DNA of 64,000 nt from Luteimonas sp. RC10 (lineage in GTDB: Bacteria; Pseudomonadota; Gammaproteobacteria; Xanthomonadales; Xanthomonadaceae). Positions 8,145 through 18,200 of this stretch are shown here, piece by piece; the first letter of the stretch is position 1, and each line of letters opens with the position of its first letter. The stretch spans positions 661,634-725,633 of the forward strand of contig NZ_JACHYJ010000001.1 in the NCBI RefSeq assembly GCF_014192745.1, given 5' to 3'. Made by a program: the position numbers and the translations under genes. The notes below the pieces were generated by a model that had not been told where the DNA came from, searched no databases, and worked only from the letters and a program-made list of their open reading frames with translations.

Positions 8145-9398
8145 TCAGTAGACCAGGCTCAATCCCAGCGCCGAGTAGGCGTAGTCCGTGCTGGTGTAGA
8201 CGCACAGGCCCGCCGAGGGATTGCCGGCACTGTGGACACCGGCCGCGACGACGCCACCGGCCACGGCGATGAACCACGGTCCGCCGCTGTCGCCACCCTG
8301 GCACAGCCCTGCGCTGGAGTTGAGGCCGACGAAGGTCGCCGAGCACGCCGCGGTGCCCGGGACGGCCGGCCCGCAGATGCTGCCGGGGCTGTACGCCTTG
8401 GAGAACACCGTCGCGCAGCCATAGCCGCCGGTGCGGCCGTAGCGACAGATCACGTTGCCCACGGTCGTGGCCGCCTGGGTCCGGCGCCCAGTGACCTGCG
8501 CATAGGCGGCGCCGGTCCACACCCAGGGGCCGACGCTTGCGGCCGGTACGGGACGCGCCCAACCGATGTCCGAGGTGCTGTTGTAGGCCCGTGCCACGTG
8601 GGTCAGGCTGTGGCTGGCGCCATCGTGCCCGAGATAGCTGTAGGTGCCGGAGGTCGGCTGACAGTGGCCGGCGGTGAGCGTGCCGTACTGGCTGGCGGTA
8701 TTGCCGACGACGAAGCCGCCGGTACAGATGTACGTGATGCCCGAACGCACGTAGTCCAGCAGCCCGCCGCCAAACACCGCCTGTTGCTCGTTGGGCGCGT
8801 CCGGTTCGACCACGCGGACCGGGACGCCGAAATGCGCGGCGGCGAGGCGCTGGACATCGGCTTGACGCATCGCTTTCTCGCCGCGGACGCGTTCGATCAC
8901 GATCTGGCCGGTGCGCTCGTCGACATAACCGCCCTGCAGGCCCTGCATCCGCTGCCCGAGCGTCGGGAAGCCAGTGTCGAATCGGCGTTGCAGATCGGCG
9001 AGCGTGTGGTCGGCGCCCACCTCGTACGCGACCTCCAGCGGGTCGGCGCCGAACTGGTGGAACTCCGGTCGCACGGCATCGTGACCGGTCAGCCGCACGA
9101 CGAGCCGACCGGATGGGGCATGCTCGATGTAGACGCCGGCCAGGCGGTTTGCGTGACGCTGACGGACGCGCTCGGCGATGGCGTCGGCGAACGGTTGGAC
9201 ATTCAACTGTCGGCGCGCCGCGTCTTCGGAAATCCCCAGCGCGTCGGCGACGCCGGCCACATCGCGCGACATCGACGCGTCCGCACTCAACAGCCCGTCC
9301 GGTGCGATCCATCGCGAATCGGCCGCATGGCCGGTTGCGATATTTCCCACGCCCAGAACCGCGATGCAAGCGACATACGGTAACAACTTGGCGTTCAT
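8145..9398 (-). CDS. Secreted S1 serine protease, alpha-lytic protease/streptogrisin type, with propeptide
   Basis: A 417-residue preproprotease. Residues 1-27 are a Sec signal (ending GHAA). Residues about 28-205 are an alpha-lytic-type pro-region needed for folding. The mature chymotrypsin-like domain starts near AVFGGGLLDYV (about residue 208). The catalytic triad is His245 in TLTAGHC, Asp277 in TSDIGW and Ser371 in GGDSGGPW; several paired cysteines suit an extracellular enzyme. ATG at 9398 is chosen over an upstream GTG at 9404 because GGAG sits 7 nt before it. Such proteases are a hallmark of Lysobacter-like predators. The exact cleavage point and specificity are inferred. Confidence 0.9.
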   Translation of the reverse strand: MNAKLLPYVACIAVLGVGNIATGHAADSRWIAPDGLLSADASMSRDVAGVADALGISEDAARRQLNVQPFADAIAERVRQRHANRLAGVYIEHAPSGRLVVRLTGHDAVRPEFHQFGADPLEVAYEVGADHTLADLQRRFDTGFPTLGQRMQGLQGGYVDERTGQIVIERVRGEKAMRQADVQRLAAAHFGVPVRVVEPDAPNEQQAVFGGGLLDYVRSGITYICTGGFVVGNTASQYGTLTAGHCQPTSGTYSYLGHDGASHSLTHVARAYNSTSDIGWARPVPAASVGPWVWTGAAYAQVTGRRTQAATTVGNVICRYGRTGGYGCATVFSKAYSPGSICGPAVPGTAACSATFVGLNSSAGLCQGGDSGGPWFIAVAGGVVAAGVHSAGNPSAGLCVYTSTDYAYSALGLSLVY

Positions 9399-9425
9399 GG
9401 TCACTCTCCATTGACTCGGGAAAAT

Positions 9426-9441
9426 GTCACGTTCTCGTGAC
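9426..9441. promoter_or_regulatory. 16-bp inverted repeat upstream of protease gene
   Basis: A perfect inverted repeat, GTCACG-N4-CGTGAC, begins 28 bp upstream of the protease start on the minus strand. It is a plausible operator or a short 5' leader hairpin. I cannot name a regulator; it does not match the Clp/CRP consensus orientation. Confidence 0.3.
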
Positions 9442-9500
9442 GCCCCGACCGTACGCCGATCCCGCCTTGGCTTATGTGATGCGCATGCTCATTTCGGCGG

Positions 9501-9992
9501 TCAGGGTGGCGGCTGATCCGCTTGCCGCTGCCGCAGCGCCTGGGACTGCGCCGCATTCATCAGCTCCCCGGCCATCCAGTAGTCGCCGGTTGCGCAGGCC
9601 GCCGGAATCTCGGGGATGACGCGGGCAGGTGCATCCGGCCCGCCCGAACCGCCCAGGGCGATGTCGTCGCCGATCGAGGCCGCGTGGCCGGTGAAGCCGT
9701 CGATCACCTGGACGCGGCCGTCCGCCCCCTGCTCGAGTCGGCTGTCGTGATGCCAGACGATCAGCGGGCCGCTGTCGTCGCCGATCCGCAGGCAGCCGGC
9801 GGGATCTGCGTGCAGACGCCCTTCGATCAGGGCTTGGTGGGCGACTGTGGTCCGCTCGGCGTTGCGGATCAGCAACGGTTGCGCCGTGGGGCGATCGCCG
9901 GACGTGCCAGCGGGGGTGTCGACGTTCGACGAGCAGGCCGCCAGCATCGCGACCGCGGTGCCGGCGACGAACAACCTGCCTGGATGCTTCAT
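9501..9992 (-). CDS. Hypothetical lipoprotein
   Basis: A 163-residue exported protein with a lipoprotein signal (hydrophobic stretch then LAACSS, acylated Cys at about residue 20). The mature part is small and acidic, with no domain I recognise. Segments such as LIEGRLHADPAGCLRIGDD and VQVIDGFTGHAASIGDDIALGG suggest a compact beta-rich fold. Two further cysteines (in AGCLR and AACATG) could form a disulfide. ATG at 9992 is preferred to GTG at 10001 because GGGAG lies 8 nt upstream of it. Divergent from the copZ-like gene, but nothing shows a copper role. Confidence 0.7.
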   Translation of the reverse strand: MKHPGRLFVAGTAVAMLAACSSNVDTPAGTSGDRPTAQPLLIRNAERTTVAHQALIEGRLHADPAGCLRIGDDSGPLIVWHHDSRLEQGADGRVQVIDGFTGHAASIGDDIALGGSGGPDAPARVIPEIPAACATGDYWMAGELMNAAQSQALRQRQADQPPP

Positions 9993-10156
9993 TGGATGCA
10001 CTCCCTTGTGATCGCCTGGATCGGTGTCGGACCGAACCGCATCGGCGGCCCGACGTTACCAGCCCCGGTGCGAACGGGTCGCGGACTGCGATGGGGTCGA
10101 CAGTGCGCCGGGCGATGCGCGGATGCCGCGACCGAGCAGGAGGCGCGCGGTCGCGC

Positions 10157-10187
10157 TTGACCTTCCCACGGTGGCAAGCCGCACACT
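10157..10187 (+). promoter_or_regulatory. CueR-type promoter of the copZ-like gene
   Basis: The -35 element TTGACC (10157-10162) is followed by a 19-bp spacer and a weak -10 CACACT (10182-10187). The spacer contains CCTTCCC-N5-GGCAAGC, an imperfect inverted repeat matching the operator seen upstream of copA in this window. An overlong 19-bp spacer holding a dyad is the signature of MerR-family activated promoters, so CueR is the likely activator under copper stress. Confidence 0.75.
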
Positions 10188-10215
10188 GCCGGCAACGTAT
10201 TCCAGGGAGTCCGCC

Positions 10216-10410
10216 ATGCAGTTCCATCTCGATGACATGACCTGCGGCGGTTGCGCCCGGTCGGTGACCAAGGCGATCCAGTCGGTCGATGCGCAGGCGA
10301 GCGTGGAGGCCGATCCGCCGAACCGCACGGTGGAGGTCCGGACCTCGGCCTCACGCGAAGCGGTCGTTGCGGCGCTGCGCGAGGCCGGTTTCCCACCACG
10401 CGAAGGCTGA
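10216..10410 (+). CDS. copZ: CopZ-like copper chaperone (HMA domain)
   Basis: A 64-residue single heavy-metal-associated domain. The Cu(I)-binding loop DDMTCGGCARSV provides Cys10 and Cys13, followed by the expected ferredoxin-like alternation of strands and helices ending GFPPREG. Such proteins carry Cu(I) to the copper-exporting ATPase. The start at 10216 has GGGAG 7 nt upstream. The promoter carries a CueR-type operator like that of copA, so both genes should respond together. The symbol is by functional analogy; other heavy-metal chaperones of this size exist. Confidence 0.85.
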   Translation: MQFHLDDMTCGGCARSVTKAIQSVDAQASVEADPPNRTVEVRTSASREAVVAALREAGFPPREG

Positions 10411-10500
10411 AGCGCCTCGCGCACTGCGCCCCGCCTCGACAGGTTGCGGCGTTCTGTCTTGCAGCGCAGGTAGACGATCGCGCGATGCGCAACGTCTGCG

Positions 10501-10988
10501 TTAGCGCGTCCGCGTCCGCTTCGTTGCCGATCGCGTCGTCGCGGATGCGCTCGGGCGCCGCAAGACGGCACCCGTCCGCGGGCGGTCGTCCGCCGGGCCG
10601 GGAACGGGCTGCTGCAGTTGCTCGAGGATCGGGCAGTCGGGCCGGTCGTCGCCGGCACAGCAGTCGACCAGCGTGCGGAGCGTGTCGGTCATCTGCCGCA
10701 GGTCGCGCATGCGCCGTTCGAGTTCGGCGATGCGGTCCTGCGCCAGGCGTTTGACGTCGGCGCTGTGGCGCGCGGTGTCGTGCCACAGGCCCAGCAGGTC
10801 GGCGATCTCGGCGACCGAGAACCCGAGGTCGCGGGCACGGCGGATGAACTGCAGCCGGTGGACATCGTCCTGGCCGTAGGCGCGATAACCGGCGGCGGTG
10901 CGGGTGGGCGCCGGGATCAGGCCGGTTTGCTCGTAGTAGCGGATCATCTTGGCCGAGACCCCGGATGCGCGAGCGGCCTCGCCGATGT

Positions 10989-10992
<4 letters not shown>
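10501..10992 (-). CDS. cueR: CueR-like MerR-family copper-responsive regulator
   Basis: A 163-residue MerR-family regulator. The winged HTH (residues 1-70) has the typical [25 protein letters not shown] dimerisation helix follows (about 75-110), then a metal-binding loop [13 protein letters not shown] with Cys112 and Cys120, the same numbers as the Cu(I) ligands of E. coli CueR. The C-terminal tail of about 40 residues is longer than usual, basic and low-complexity. ATG at 10992 overlaps the copA stop (ATGA), so copA and cueR are one operon with regulator last. Two promoters with matching operators lie in this window. Confidence 0.9.
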
Positions 10993-13493
<2,501 letters not shown>

Positions 13494-13525
13494 GGGAACT
13501 TCCGCAAAGGCTGACAGGTGCGGTC

Positions 13526-13556
13526 AGCCTAAGCCTTCCCATCGTGGGAAGGTCAA
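13526..13556 (-). promoter_or_regulatory. CueR-type promoter and operator of copA
   Basis: Read on the minus strand, -35 TTGACC (13556-13551), a 19-bp spacer and -10 TAGGCT (13531-13526). The spacer contains the near-perfect dyad CCTTCCCACGATGGGAAGG (13552-13534). The 19-bp spacing with a central dyad is diagnostic of MerR-family activation, here by the cueR product encoded downstream of copA. Confidence 0.85.
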
Positions 13557-13621
13557 GCCGGGCGTCGGACGGCGTGGGCGTCTGCTCCGAGGCCTCCAGC
13601 GTGGACGCCGGGCTGCGGACC

Positions 13622-13981
13622 TCAGGCCGCAGCGGCCGCCCCGCGGAACTCGTCGTAGGCCGCCTGCGCGTTGGCGGCGTACATCAGCGACGGCCCGCCG
13701 CCCATGTAGACGGCCACACCCAGCATCTCCCGGAACTCCTGTGGCGTCGCGCCCAGCCGCACCAGCGCCTTGGCGTGGAAGCCGAGGCAGCCGTCGCAGC
13801 GATTGGCCACGCCGATGGCCATCGCGATCAGCTCCTTGGTCTTCTCGTCGAGGGCGCCGGGGGTCATTGCCGCCTTGCTCAGTGCGTTGAAGCCGCGCAT
13901 CACGTCGGGGTGGTGGCTGCGCAGATCGGTGAGATTGCGCGAGATGTCGCGGGTCAGTTCGGCATAGGTCGAGGCGTGCAT
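13622..13981 (-). CDS. Carboxymuconolactone decarboxylase/AhpD-like protein
   Basis: A 119-residue CMD-domain protein. The AhpD-type motif is present as KELIAMAIGVANRCDGCLGFHAKALVRLG, cited here as CDGC...H: two cysteines in a CxxC next to a helix and a His four residues on. This gives peroxidase or disulfide-reductase potential rather than true decarboxylase activity. It is divergent from an ArsR-type regulator and shares its palindromic control region, so it is probably part of a sulfur or peroxide stress response. Substrate is unknown. ATG at 13981 is the only sensible start. Confidence 0.85.
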   Translation of the reverse strand: MHASTYAELTRDISRNLTDLRSHHPDVMRGFNALSKAAMTPGALDEKTKELIAMAIGVANRCDGCLGFHAKALVRLGATPQEFREMLGVAVYMGGGPSLMYAANAQAAYDEFRGAAAAA

Positions 13982-14021
13982 GGTCGATTCCAGAGAGGGC
14001 CGGCACGACGCCGGCCGCTTC

Positions 14022-14062
14022 ATCATATTAGAAGTTGCTAATTTAGTAAAACCTAATATGAT
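14022..14062. promoter_or_regulatory. Tandem palindromic operator between CMD and ArsR genes
   Basis: A 41-bp AT-rich palindrome with outer arms ATCATATTAG (14022-14031) and CTAATATGAT (14053-14062). Inside it, two 16-bp boxes of form WTTAG-N6-CTAAT lie at 14027-14042 and 14042-14057, repeating every 15 bp. The site occupies the divergent promoter region and ends 7 bp before the regulator's start codon, so the ArsR-type product very probably represses both flanking genes from here. Confidence 0.75.
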
Positions 14063-14068
14063 GGCCGC

Positions 14069-14377
14069 ATGCCAACAGACGACTCCCAGGATTTCATGCG
14101 CCAAGGCGCCGAACAGGCCGCCTCGATGCTGCGCATTCTCGGCCACCCGCAGCGGCTGCTGTTGCTGTGCCTGTTGATCGAGCACGGCGAGGCCAGCGTG
14201 GGCGCGCTGCAGGCCCAGGTGCAGTTGAGCCAGTCGGCACTGTCCCAGCACCTGGCGCGGATGCGCGAGGACGGGCTGGTGTGCTTTCGCCGAGAGGCGC
14301 AGACGCTGCATTACCGCATCGCCGATCCCCGTGTAGAGCGGTTGATCGCCACGCTCAAGGATCTTTTCTGCCCATGA
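14069..14377 (+). CDS. ArsR-family regulator, BigR/SqrR/YgaV persulfide-sensor type
   Basis: A 102-residue winged-helix repressor. The HTH is SVGALQAQVQLSQSALSQHLARMREDGLV, with recognition helix SQSALSQHLARM. Cys34 (LLLCLL) and Cys101 (LFCP) are 67 residues apart, almost the spacing of the redox pair in SqrR and BigR, which form a tetrasulfide with hydrogen sulfide or persulfides and release DNA. A third cysteine (Cys72) is extra. The classical arsenic-site cysteines in the recognition helix are absent, which argues against ArsR proper. The downstream rhodanese gene overlaps by ATGA and fits persulfide handling. Sensor assignment is inferred from cysteine spacing and context. Confidence 0.8.
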   Translation: MPTDDSQDFMRQGAEQAASMLRILGHPQRLLLLCLLIEHGEASVGALQAQVQLSQSALSQHLARMREDGLVCFRREAQTLHYRIADPRVERLIATLKDLFCP

Positions 14378-14925
14378 GGACCGCTCCAATGGACATGCTC
14401 GATGCCCGCGCCACCCTTGCGCTCGTGCAGGCCGGCGCCTGCCTGATCGACATCCGCGATCATGACGAACATCGACGCGAACGGATTCCCGGTGCGGTGT
14501 CCCACCCGCTGGCGCGTCTGGGCACCACGCCACTGCCGCGGGGCGAGGCCACAGTGGTGGTGTTTCATTGCCGCTCGGGGATGCGGACCGGCGCGCATGC
14601 GGCGCGACTCGTTGCCGCTGCGGGTGCGCATGTCCGGGTGTGCACGCTCGAAGGTGGCCTGGATGCCTGGAAACAGGCCGGCCTGCCGGTACTGAGGGAC
14701 CGAACGCAGCCGTTGGAATTGAACCGCCAGGTCCAGATTGCGGCCGGCAGCCTCGTCCTGCTGGCGACCGCCTTGGGCTTCGGTGTTTCGCCCTGGTTCC
14801 ATCTGCTGGCGGGCGGCATCGGCGCCGGCCTGACGTTCGCCGGTATCAGCGGATTGTGTGGGCTCGCCCGGCTGTTGGCGCGCATGCCGTGGAACCGCCG
14901 ATCGGGCCTGCCTGTATCGAATTGA
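14374..14925 (+). CDS. Rhodanese-domain protein with C-terminal membrane hairpin (DUF2892-like)
   Basis: A 183-residue fusion. The rhodanese domain (about residues 8-105) has the active-site loop FHCRSGMRTG with Cys66, the residue that carries persulfide sulfur. The C-terminus (about 118-172) forms two membrane helices (AAGSLVLLATALGFGV and LLAGGIGAGLTFAGISGLCGL) like DUF2892, with an extra Cys in the second. It is co-transcribed with the persulfide-sensor-like repressor (ATGA overlap). The start is either ATG 14374 or ATG 14389; GAGGA lies 8 nt before the latter. A role in moving sulfane sulfur at the membrane is inferred. Confidence 0.85.
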   Translation: MRTAPMDMLDARATLALVQAGACLIDIRDHDEHRRERIPGAVSHPLARLGTTPLPRGEATVVVFHCRSGMRTGAHAARLVAAAGAHVRVCTLEGGLDAWKQAGLPVLRDRTQPLELNRQVQIAAGSLVLLATALGFGVSPWFHLLAGGIGAGLTFAGISGLCGLARLLARMPWNRRSGLPVSN

Positions 14926-14971
14926 GGCCGCGTCTATGCAGGTCTTTGTGCGTCGGTAACTCTGCGGCACC

Positions 14972-15319
14972 TCAACGTGCGAAAGCGATTCGGTCGAGCG
15001 TATGGTCGGCCGCGTTGATCCAGATATTGAGCTCGCGGCCGTGTACGGTGCGCCCGCCCAGCATGGGCGCGCCCTCGCCGGCCTGCTGCGGTTCGAACAC
15101 GACCTGGAACGTGCCCTGGTCGGCCGGATGGACGTGAACCCGGAACTTGGTCAGATCGGCCTCCGGTTGCTTGTCCCGGAACACCGGGATGGCCGCGGCC
15201 AGCGCGGCGGCGCGGGCGCCGTCCAGAACGACCTCGGCAGGGCCGCCGCCGGTGGCGCCGGCGTGGGCGAGAGAAGCGAACGCGAGCGTGCTCATGAGCA
15301 GGATCCTGTTGAAGACCAT
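14972..15319 (-). CDS. Small secreted protein of unknown function
   Basis: A 115-residue protein with a clear Sec signal (LLMSTLAFASLAHA, cut after residue 20). The mature part of about 95 residues has the strand-like segments DLTKFRVHVHPADQGTFQVVFEP and RELNIWINAADHTLDRIAF, suggesting a small alpha/beta periplasmic fold. It has no cysteines and no lipobox. I do not recognise a family. It lies 51 bp downstream of the DUF4329-like gene on the same strand, so the two may be co-transcribed. Small periplasmic partners of this kind are often immunity proteins of exported toxins, but that is only a suggestion here. Confidence 0.65.
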   Translation of the reverse strand: MVFNRILLMSTLAFASLAHAGATGGGPAEVVLDGARAAALAAAIPVFRDKQPEADLTKFRVHVHPADQGTFQVVFEPQQAGEGAPMLGGRTVHGRELNIWINAADHTLDRIAFAR

Positions 15320-15370
15320 GGGACGACCTCCGGCAGTCGGGTGGCGGCGCCCGAGGGCCGCGTCGCGCCG

Positions 15371-16078
15371 TCAGTTGATGACCGTGTCCTGGCGCGTGGC
15401 CGCATCATACTTGCGGAAATCACCGCTCGGCGTCGATACGTAGATCACCGACCCCCAGACGCCGCGGTCGGCTAGGCTCTTGTCCTGGGCCGAAAAGTGG
15501 TCGCTGTTGAACTCGTCGCCCGCCTTGTCGGTCCGCGAGCCGTCCGCCTTCGAATAGTCGGCGTGGCCGTGATAGCAGGCCACCAGCGTCAGGTCGTCGG
15601 GCTGCGGCACCTGGCCGGGATTGAACCCGTCGAGCGTGCCGCCCATCGGCGTGGTCACAAAGAACTGGTCGCTGTCGGGATCTCGGAAGATCAGCCCGCC
15701 GTTCTCCAGGTTGGCCTTGATCGACAGCGGATTGGAGTACGTCATCATCTCGAGGGCGCCCGCATCGCTCGAGGGAAACGGGCCGAGCGCGGTGCCGGGC
15801 GGTACCAGCGGCGCAACCGCGGAGACGGCGACCGGGATGGTGCGGTCGTCGGCGATCGCCTGCGCGGCGCGCTCGGTCAGCACCGCGTCGGTCAACGGCG
15901 TGTCGTCTGCGCTTTCGAGGCCGGCGACGAGATCGTAGGCGTGCTCGCGCTGCGTCGGTGTGGCGTCGGGTGACACCAGCGTGTCGACGACCTGCAGGTA
16001 GCGCGGGTCGTCGCGTGTCTGGGGTGGAGCAACCGCGCTGAGGGCGGCGGCGCCGCCGGCGATGGAGTTGACGCTCAT
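15371..16078 (-). CDS. DUF4329-like protein, possible effector or toxin domain
   Basis: A 235-residue protein without signal peptide. The C-terminal half (about residues 105-228) resembles DUF4329, a domain found at the C-termini of RHS-type and other polymorphic toxins: YSNPLSIKANLENGGLIF, VTTPMGG, then ACYHGHADYS and DHFSAQD, ending SGDFRKYD. His170, His172, Ser196 and Asp199 have the H-x-H...S-x-x-D order of JAB/JAMM metal sites, without proof of activity. The first 100 residues are proline- and alanine-rich and look like a linker or secretion region. It is followed by a small secreted protein gene. Domain assignment is from memory and moderately sure. Confidence 0.6.
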   Translation of the reverse strand: MSVNSIAGGAAALSAVAPPQTRDDPRYLQVVDTLVSPDATPTQREHAYDLVAGLESADDTPLTDAVLTERAAQAIADDRTIPVAVSAVAPLVPPGTALGPFPSSDAGALEMMTYSNPLSIKANLENGGLIFRDPDSDQFFVTTPMGGTLDGFNPGQVPQPDDLTLVACYHGHADYSKADGSRTDKAGDEFNSDHFSAQDKSLADRGVWGSVIYVSTPSGDFRKYDAATRQDTVIN

Positions 16079-16174
16079 CGTGCGCACCTGTGTCTGGACA
16101 CGTGCAGGTTCACGGACGTCGCAGACACCGACAAGCTGGGGCAGACCCTTGGGCATCGCACTGGGTGAATGCAA

Positions 16175-16192
16175 GCGCAAGCGCGCTTGCGC
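16175..16192. terminator. 18-bp perfect palindrome just after recD stop
   Basis: GCGCAAGCGCGCTTGCGC lies 1 bp beyond the recD stop codon (minus strand) and upstream of the DUF4329-like gene. It could act as the end of the recCBD transcript, though no T-run follows; an operator for the next gene is the alternative. Confidence 0.35.
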
Positions 16193-16193
16193 G

Positions 16194-18200
16194 CTAGAAC
16201 AGCGTGCCCTGGGACGGCGGGGCATCGGCGTCTGAGTCATGGCCGGCCCCGTGCACCAGCTGCGGGCTCGGTGGGGTGCTCGCCGCCCCCAGCCGCCATG
16301 CCAGCCCCGACATCCGCACCGCGTGCCGCGCGAGCGCGTCGCGCAGCACCTGCGCGCTGCCGGCGATGTGCAGGCGGCTGCGTGCGCGGGTGATCGCGGT
16401 ATAGATCAGTTCGCGCGAGAGTACGCGGCTGTCGTGGCGCGGCAACTGCAGCCAGACCTCATCGAACTCGCTGCCCTGGGCCTTGTGCACGGTCATCGCG
16501 AACGCACTCTCGTGGGCGGGCAACGCGGCAGGATGAAACGCGCGGACCTCGCCGGGCACGTCGCTGGCGAACCAGGCCATCGGCGTGTCGGCGCCATCGC
16601 GCCAGCAGATCCCGATGTCGCCATTGAACAGGCGATGGCGATAGCTGTTTTCGGTGATCAGCAGCAGGCGGCCATGGAACCAGGCCGGCGCTGGCCCGAT
16701 GCGGCGGCCCGACAGCAGCGCTTCGATGCGGGCGTTGAGGCCGCGTGCGCCCTGCGGACCTTCGCGCACCGCGGTCAACAGGCGCAATCGCTGCGACTGC
16801 GCGAGCGCGGTCGCGGGATCGGGGGCCTCGGCGAGACTGCGCCAGTGCGCGAGCAGCGTGTCCTGCTGTGCGTCCAGCGCATCGGTCAGGTCTTCGTGGA
16901 AGTGCACGCCGCGCAACCGGCCGCCGCGCAACAGCGACAGCACGGATTCGGCATCGCCTTCGCGCGCGGCGTCGGCCAGTGGCGCCAGGTCGAAATCGGC
17001 GTCCTGGCGGTAGCCGCGCTGCAACTGCACGCGATGGCCGTGCAGGCCGCCGGTCACGCGGTCGACGGGCGTGGCGGCACCGAGCAGCGGTTGCAGCGCG
17101 CGCGCGTCGTCGGCCTGCAACGCGTGACCGGGGCCGGCAGCGGCGAGAATCGCCGCCAGCACATCGCCGGCTTCCACCGACGGCAACTGGTCGGCATCGC
17201 CGAGCAGGATCAGCTGGGTGCCGTCGGCGACGGCATCGACCAGCTTGGCCATCAGCGGCAGGTCGACCATCGAGGCCTCGTCGACCACCAGCACGTCCAG
17301 CGGCAGCGGATGGCCAGCGTGGTGGCGGAACGTGGGGCTGTCGGGCACCGTGCCGAGCAGGCGGTGAAGCGTGCTGGCGGTGTCGGGCAAGGCGCCGGGC
17401 AGTGCGGCGCGCAGGTCCGGATCGAGGTCGCCGACGAATCCTTGCACCGCGCGGCGCAGGCTCTCGGCCATGCGCTCGGCGGCGCGGCCGGTGGGCGCCG
17501 CCAGCGCGATGCGCGGCAGTGACCGTCCGCTGCGCAAGGCCTGGGCGATGCGCAGCACCAGCAGGCGGGCGATGGTGGTGGTCTTGCCGGTGCCGGGCCC
17601 GCCGGTGACCAGCAGCAGGGCACGGCGCAGCGCCAGCGCGGCGGCACGCGCCTGACGGTCCTCGCCGGCCTGCGCGTCGGGAAACAGCACCGCGAACGTG
17701 TCGACGATGGCGTTGGCGCTGGCTGCATCCAGCCGGTGCGCCGCGATGCGCCGCAGGCCGGCCGCCAGGCTGGCCTCGTACTCACGATAGCGGCGCAGGT
17801 ACAGCAGGCCGCCTGCCGCCTCGGCCGGCTCGAGCACCAGCGGTGCATCGGTCGCCGAGGGGGCGAGCGGGTCCGTCGGTCGGCTGACCCAGCGCGCGTC
17901 GCGCAGCAGCGCGTGCCAGGCGTCCGGCGCGGGCCAGTCCAACTCGGCGTCGAGCAGCCCCTGCGGGCGCGCGGGATCGAAGCCGGCATGGCCGTGGGCG
18001 ACTGCCCGCGAGGCCAGTGCCGCCGCGGCGAGCACTGCGGCCGGTGTCTCAGGCGCGAGCCGCTGCAGGCGCTGCGCCAGCTCGAGGTCGAGCGTGCGTA
18101 ACGCGCCGCTGCGCTGCAACGCGGTGAGCAGATCGGGCGTGCGCGATTTGGTCGGCGCGGATGCGGTGGCGTCGCGCATGGCATCGGTCCTGGCGGTCAT
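16194..18200 (-). CDS. recD: Exodeoxyribonuclease V alpha subunit
   Basis: A 668-residue 5'-to-3' helicase subunit of RecBCD. The N-terminal domain is followed by Walker A LLVTGGPGTGKTTTIARLL, Walker B-type VLVVDEASMVDLPLM, and motif LLGDADQLPSVEAGDVL. Late helicase motifs include AFAMTVHKAQGSEFDEVWL and LIYTAITRARSRLHI. Length and motif order match RecD of Pseudomonas and Xanthomonas. The start ATG 18200 overlaps the recB stop (ATGA), so translation is coupled in the order recC, recB, recD. The complex repairs double-strand breaks and degrades foreign linear DNA. Nothing looks broken. Confidence 0.95.
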   Translation of the reverse strand: MTARTDAMRDATASAPTKSRTPDLLTALQRSGALRTLDLELAQRLQRLAPETPAAVLAAAALASRAVAHGHAGFDPARPQGLLDAELDWPAPDAWHALLRDARWVSRPTDPLAPSATDAPLVLEPAEAAGGLLYLRRYREYEASLAAGLRRIAAHRLDAASANAIVDTFAVLFPDAQAGEDRQARAAALALRRALLLVTGGPGTGKTTTIARLLVLRIAQALRSGRSLPRIALAAPTGRAAERMAESLRRAVQGFVGDLDPDLRAALPGALPDTASTLHRLLGTVPDSPTFRHHAGHPLPLDVLVVDEASMVDLPLMAKLVDAVADGTQLILLGDADQLPSVEAGDVLAAILAAAGPGHALQADDARALQPLLGAATPVDRVTGGLHGHRVQLQRGYRQDADFDLAPLADAAREGDAESVLSLLRGGRLRGVHFHEDLTDALDAQQDTLLAHWRSLAEAPDPATALAQSQRLRLLTAVREGPQGARGLNARIEALLSGRRIGPAPAWFHGRLLLITENSYRHRLFNGDIGICWRDGADTPMAWFASDVPGEVRAFHPAALPAHESAFAMTVHKAQGSEFDEVWLQLPRHDSRVLSRELIYTAITRARSRLHIAGSAQVLRDALARHAVRMSGLAWRLGAASTPPSPQLVHGAGHDSDADAPPSQGTLF

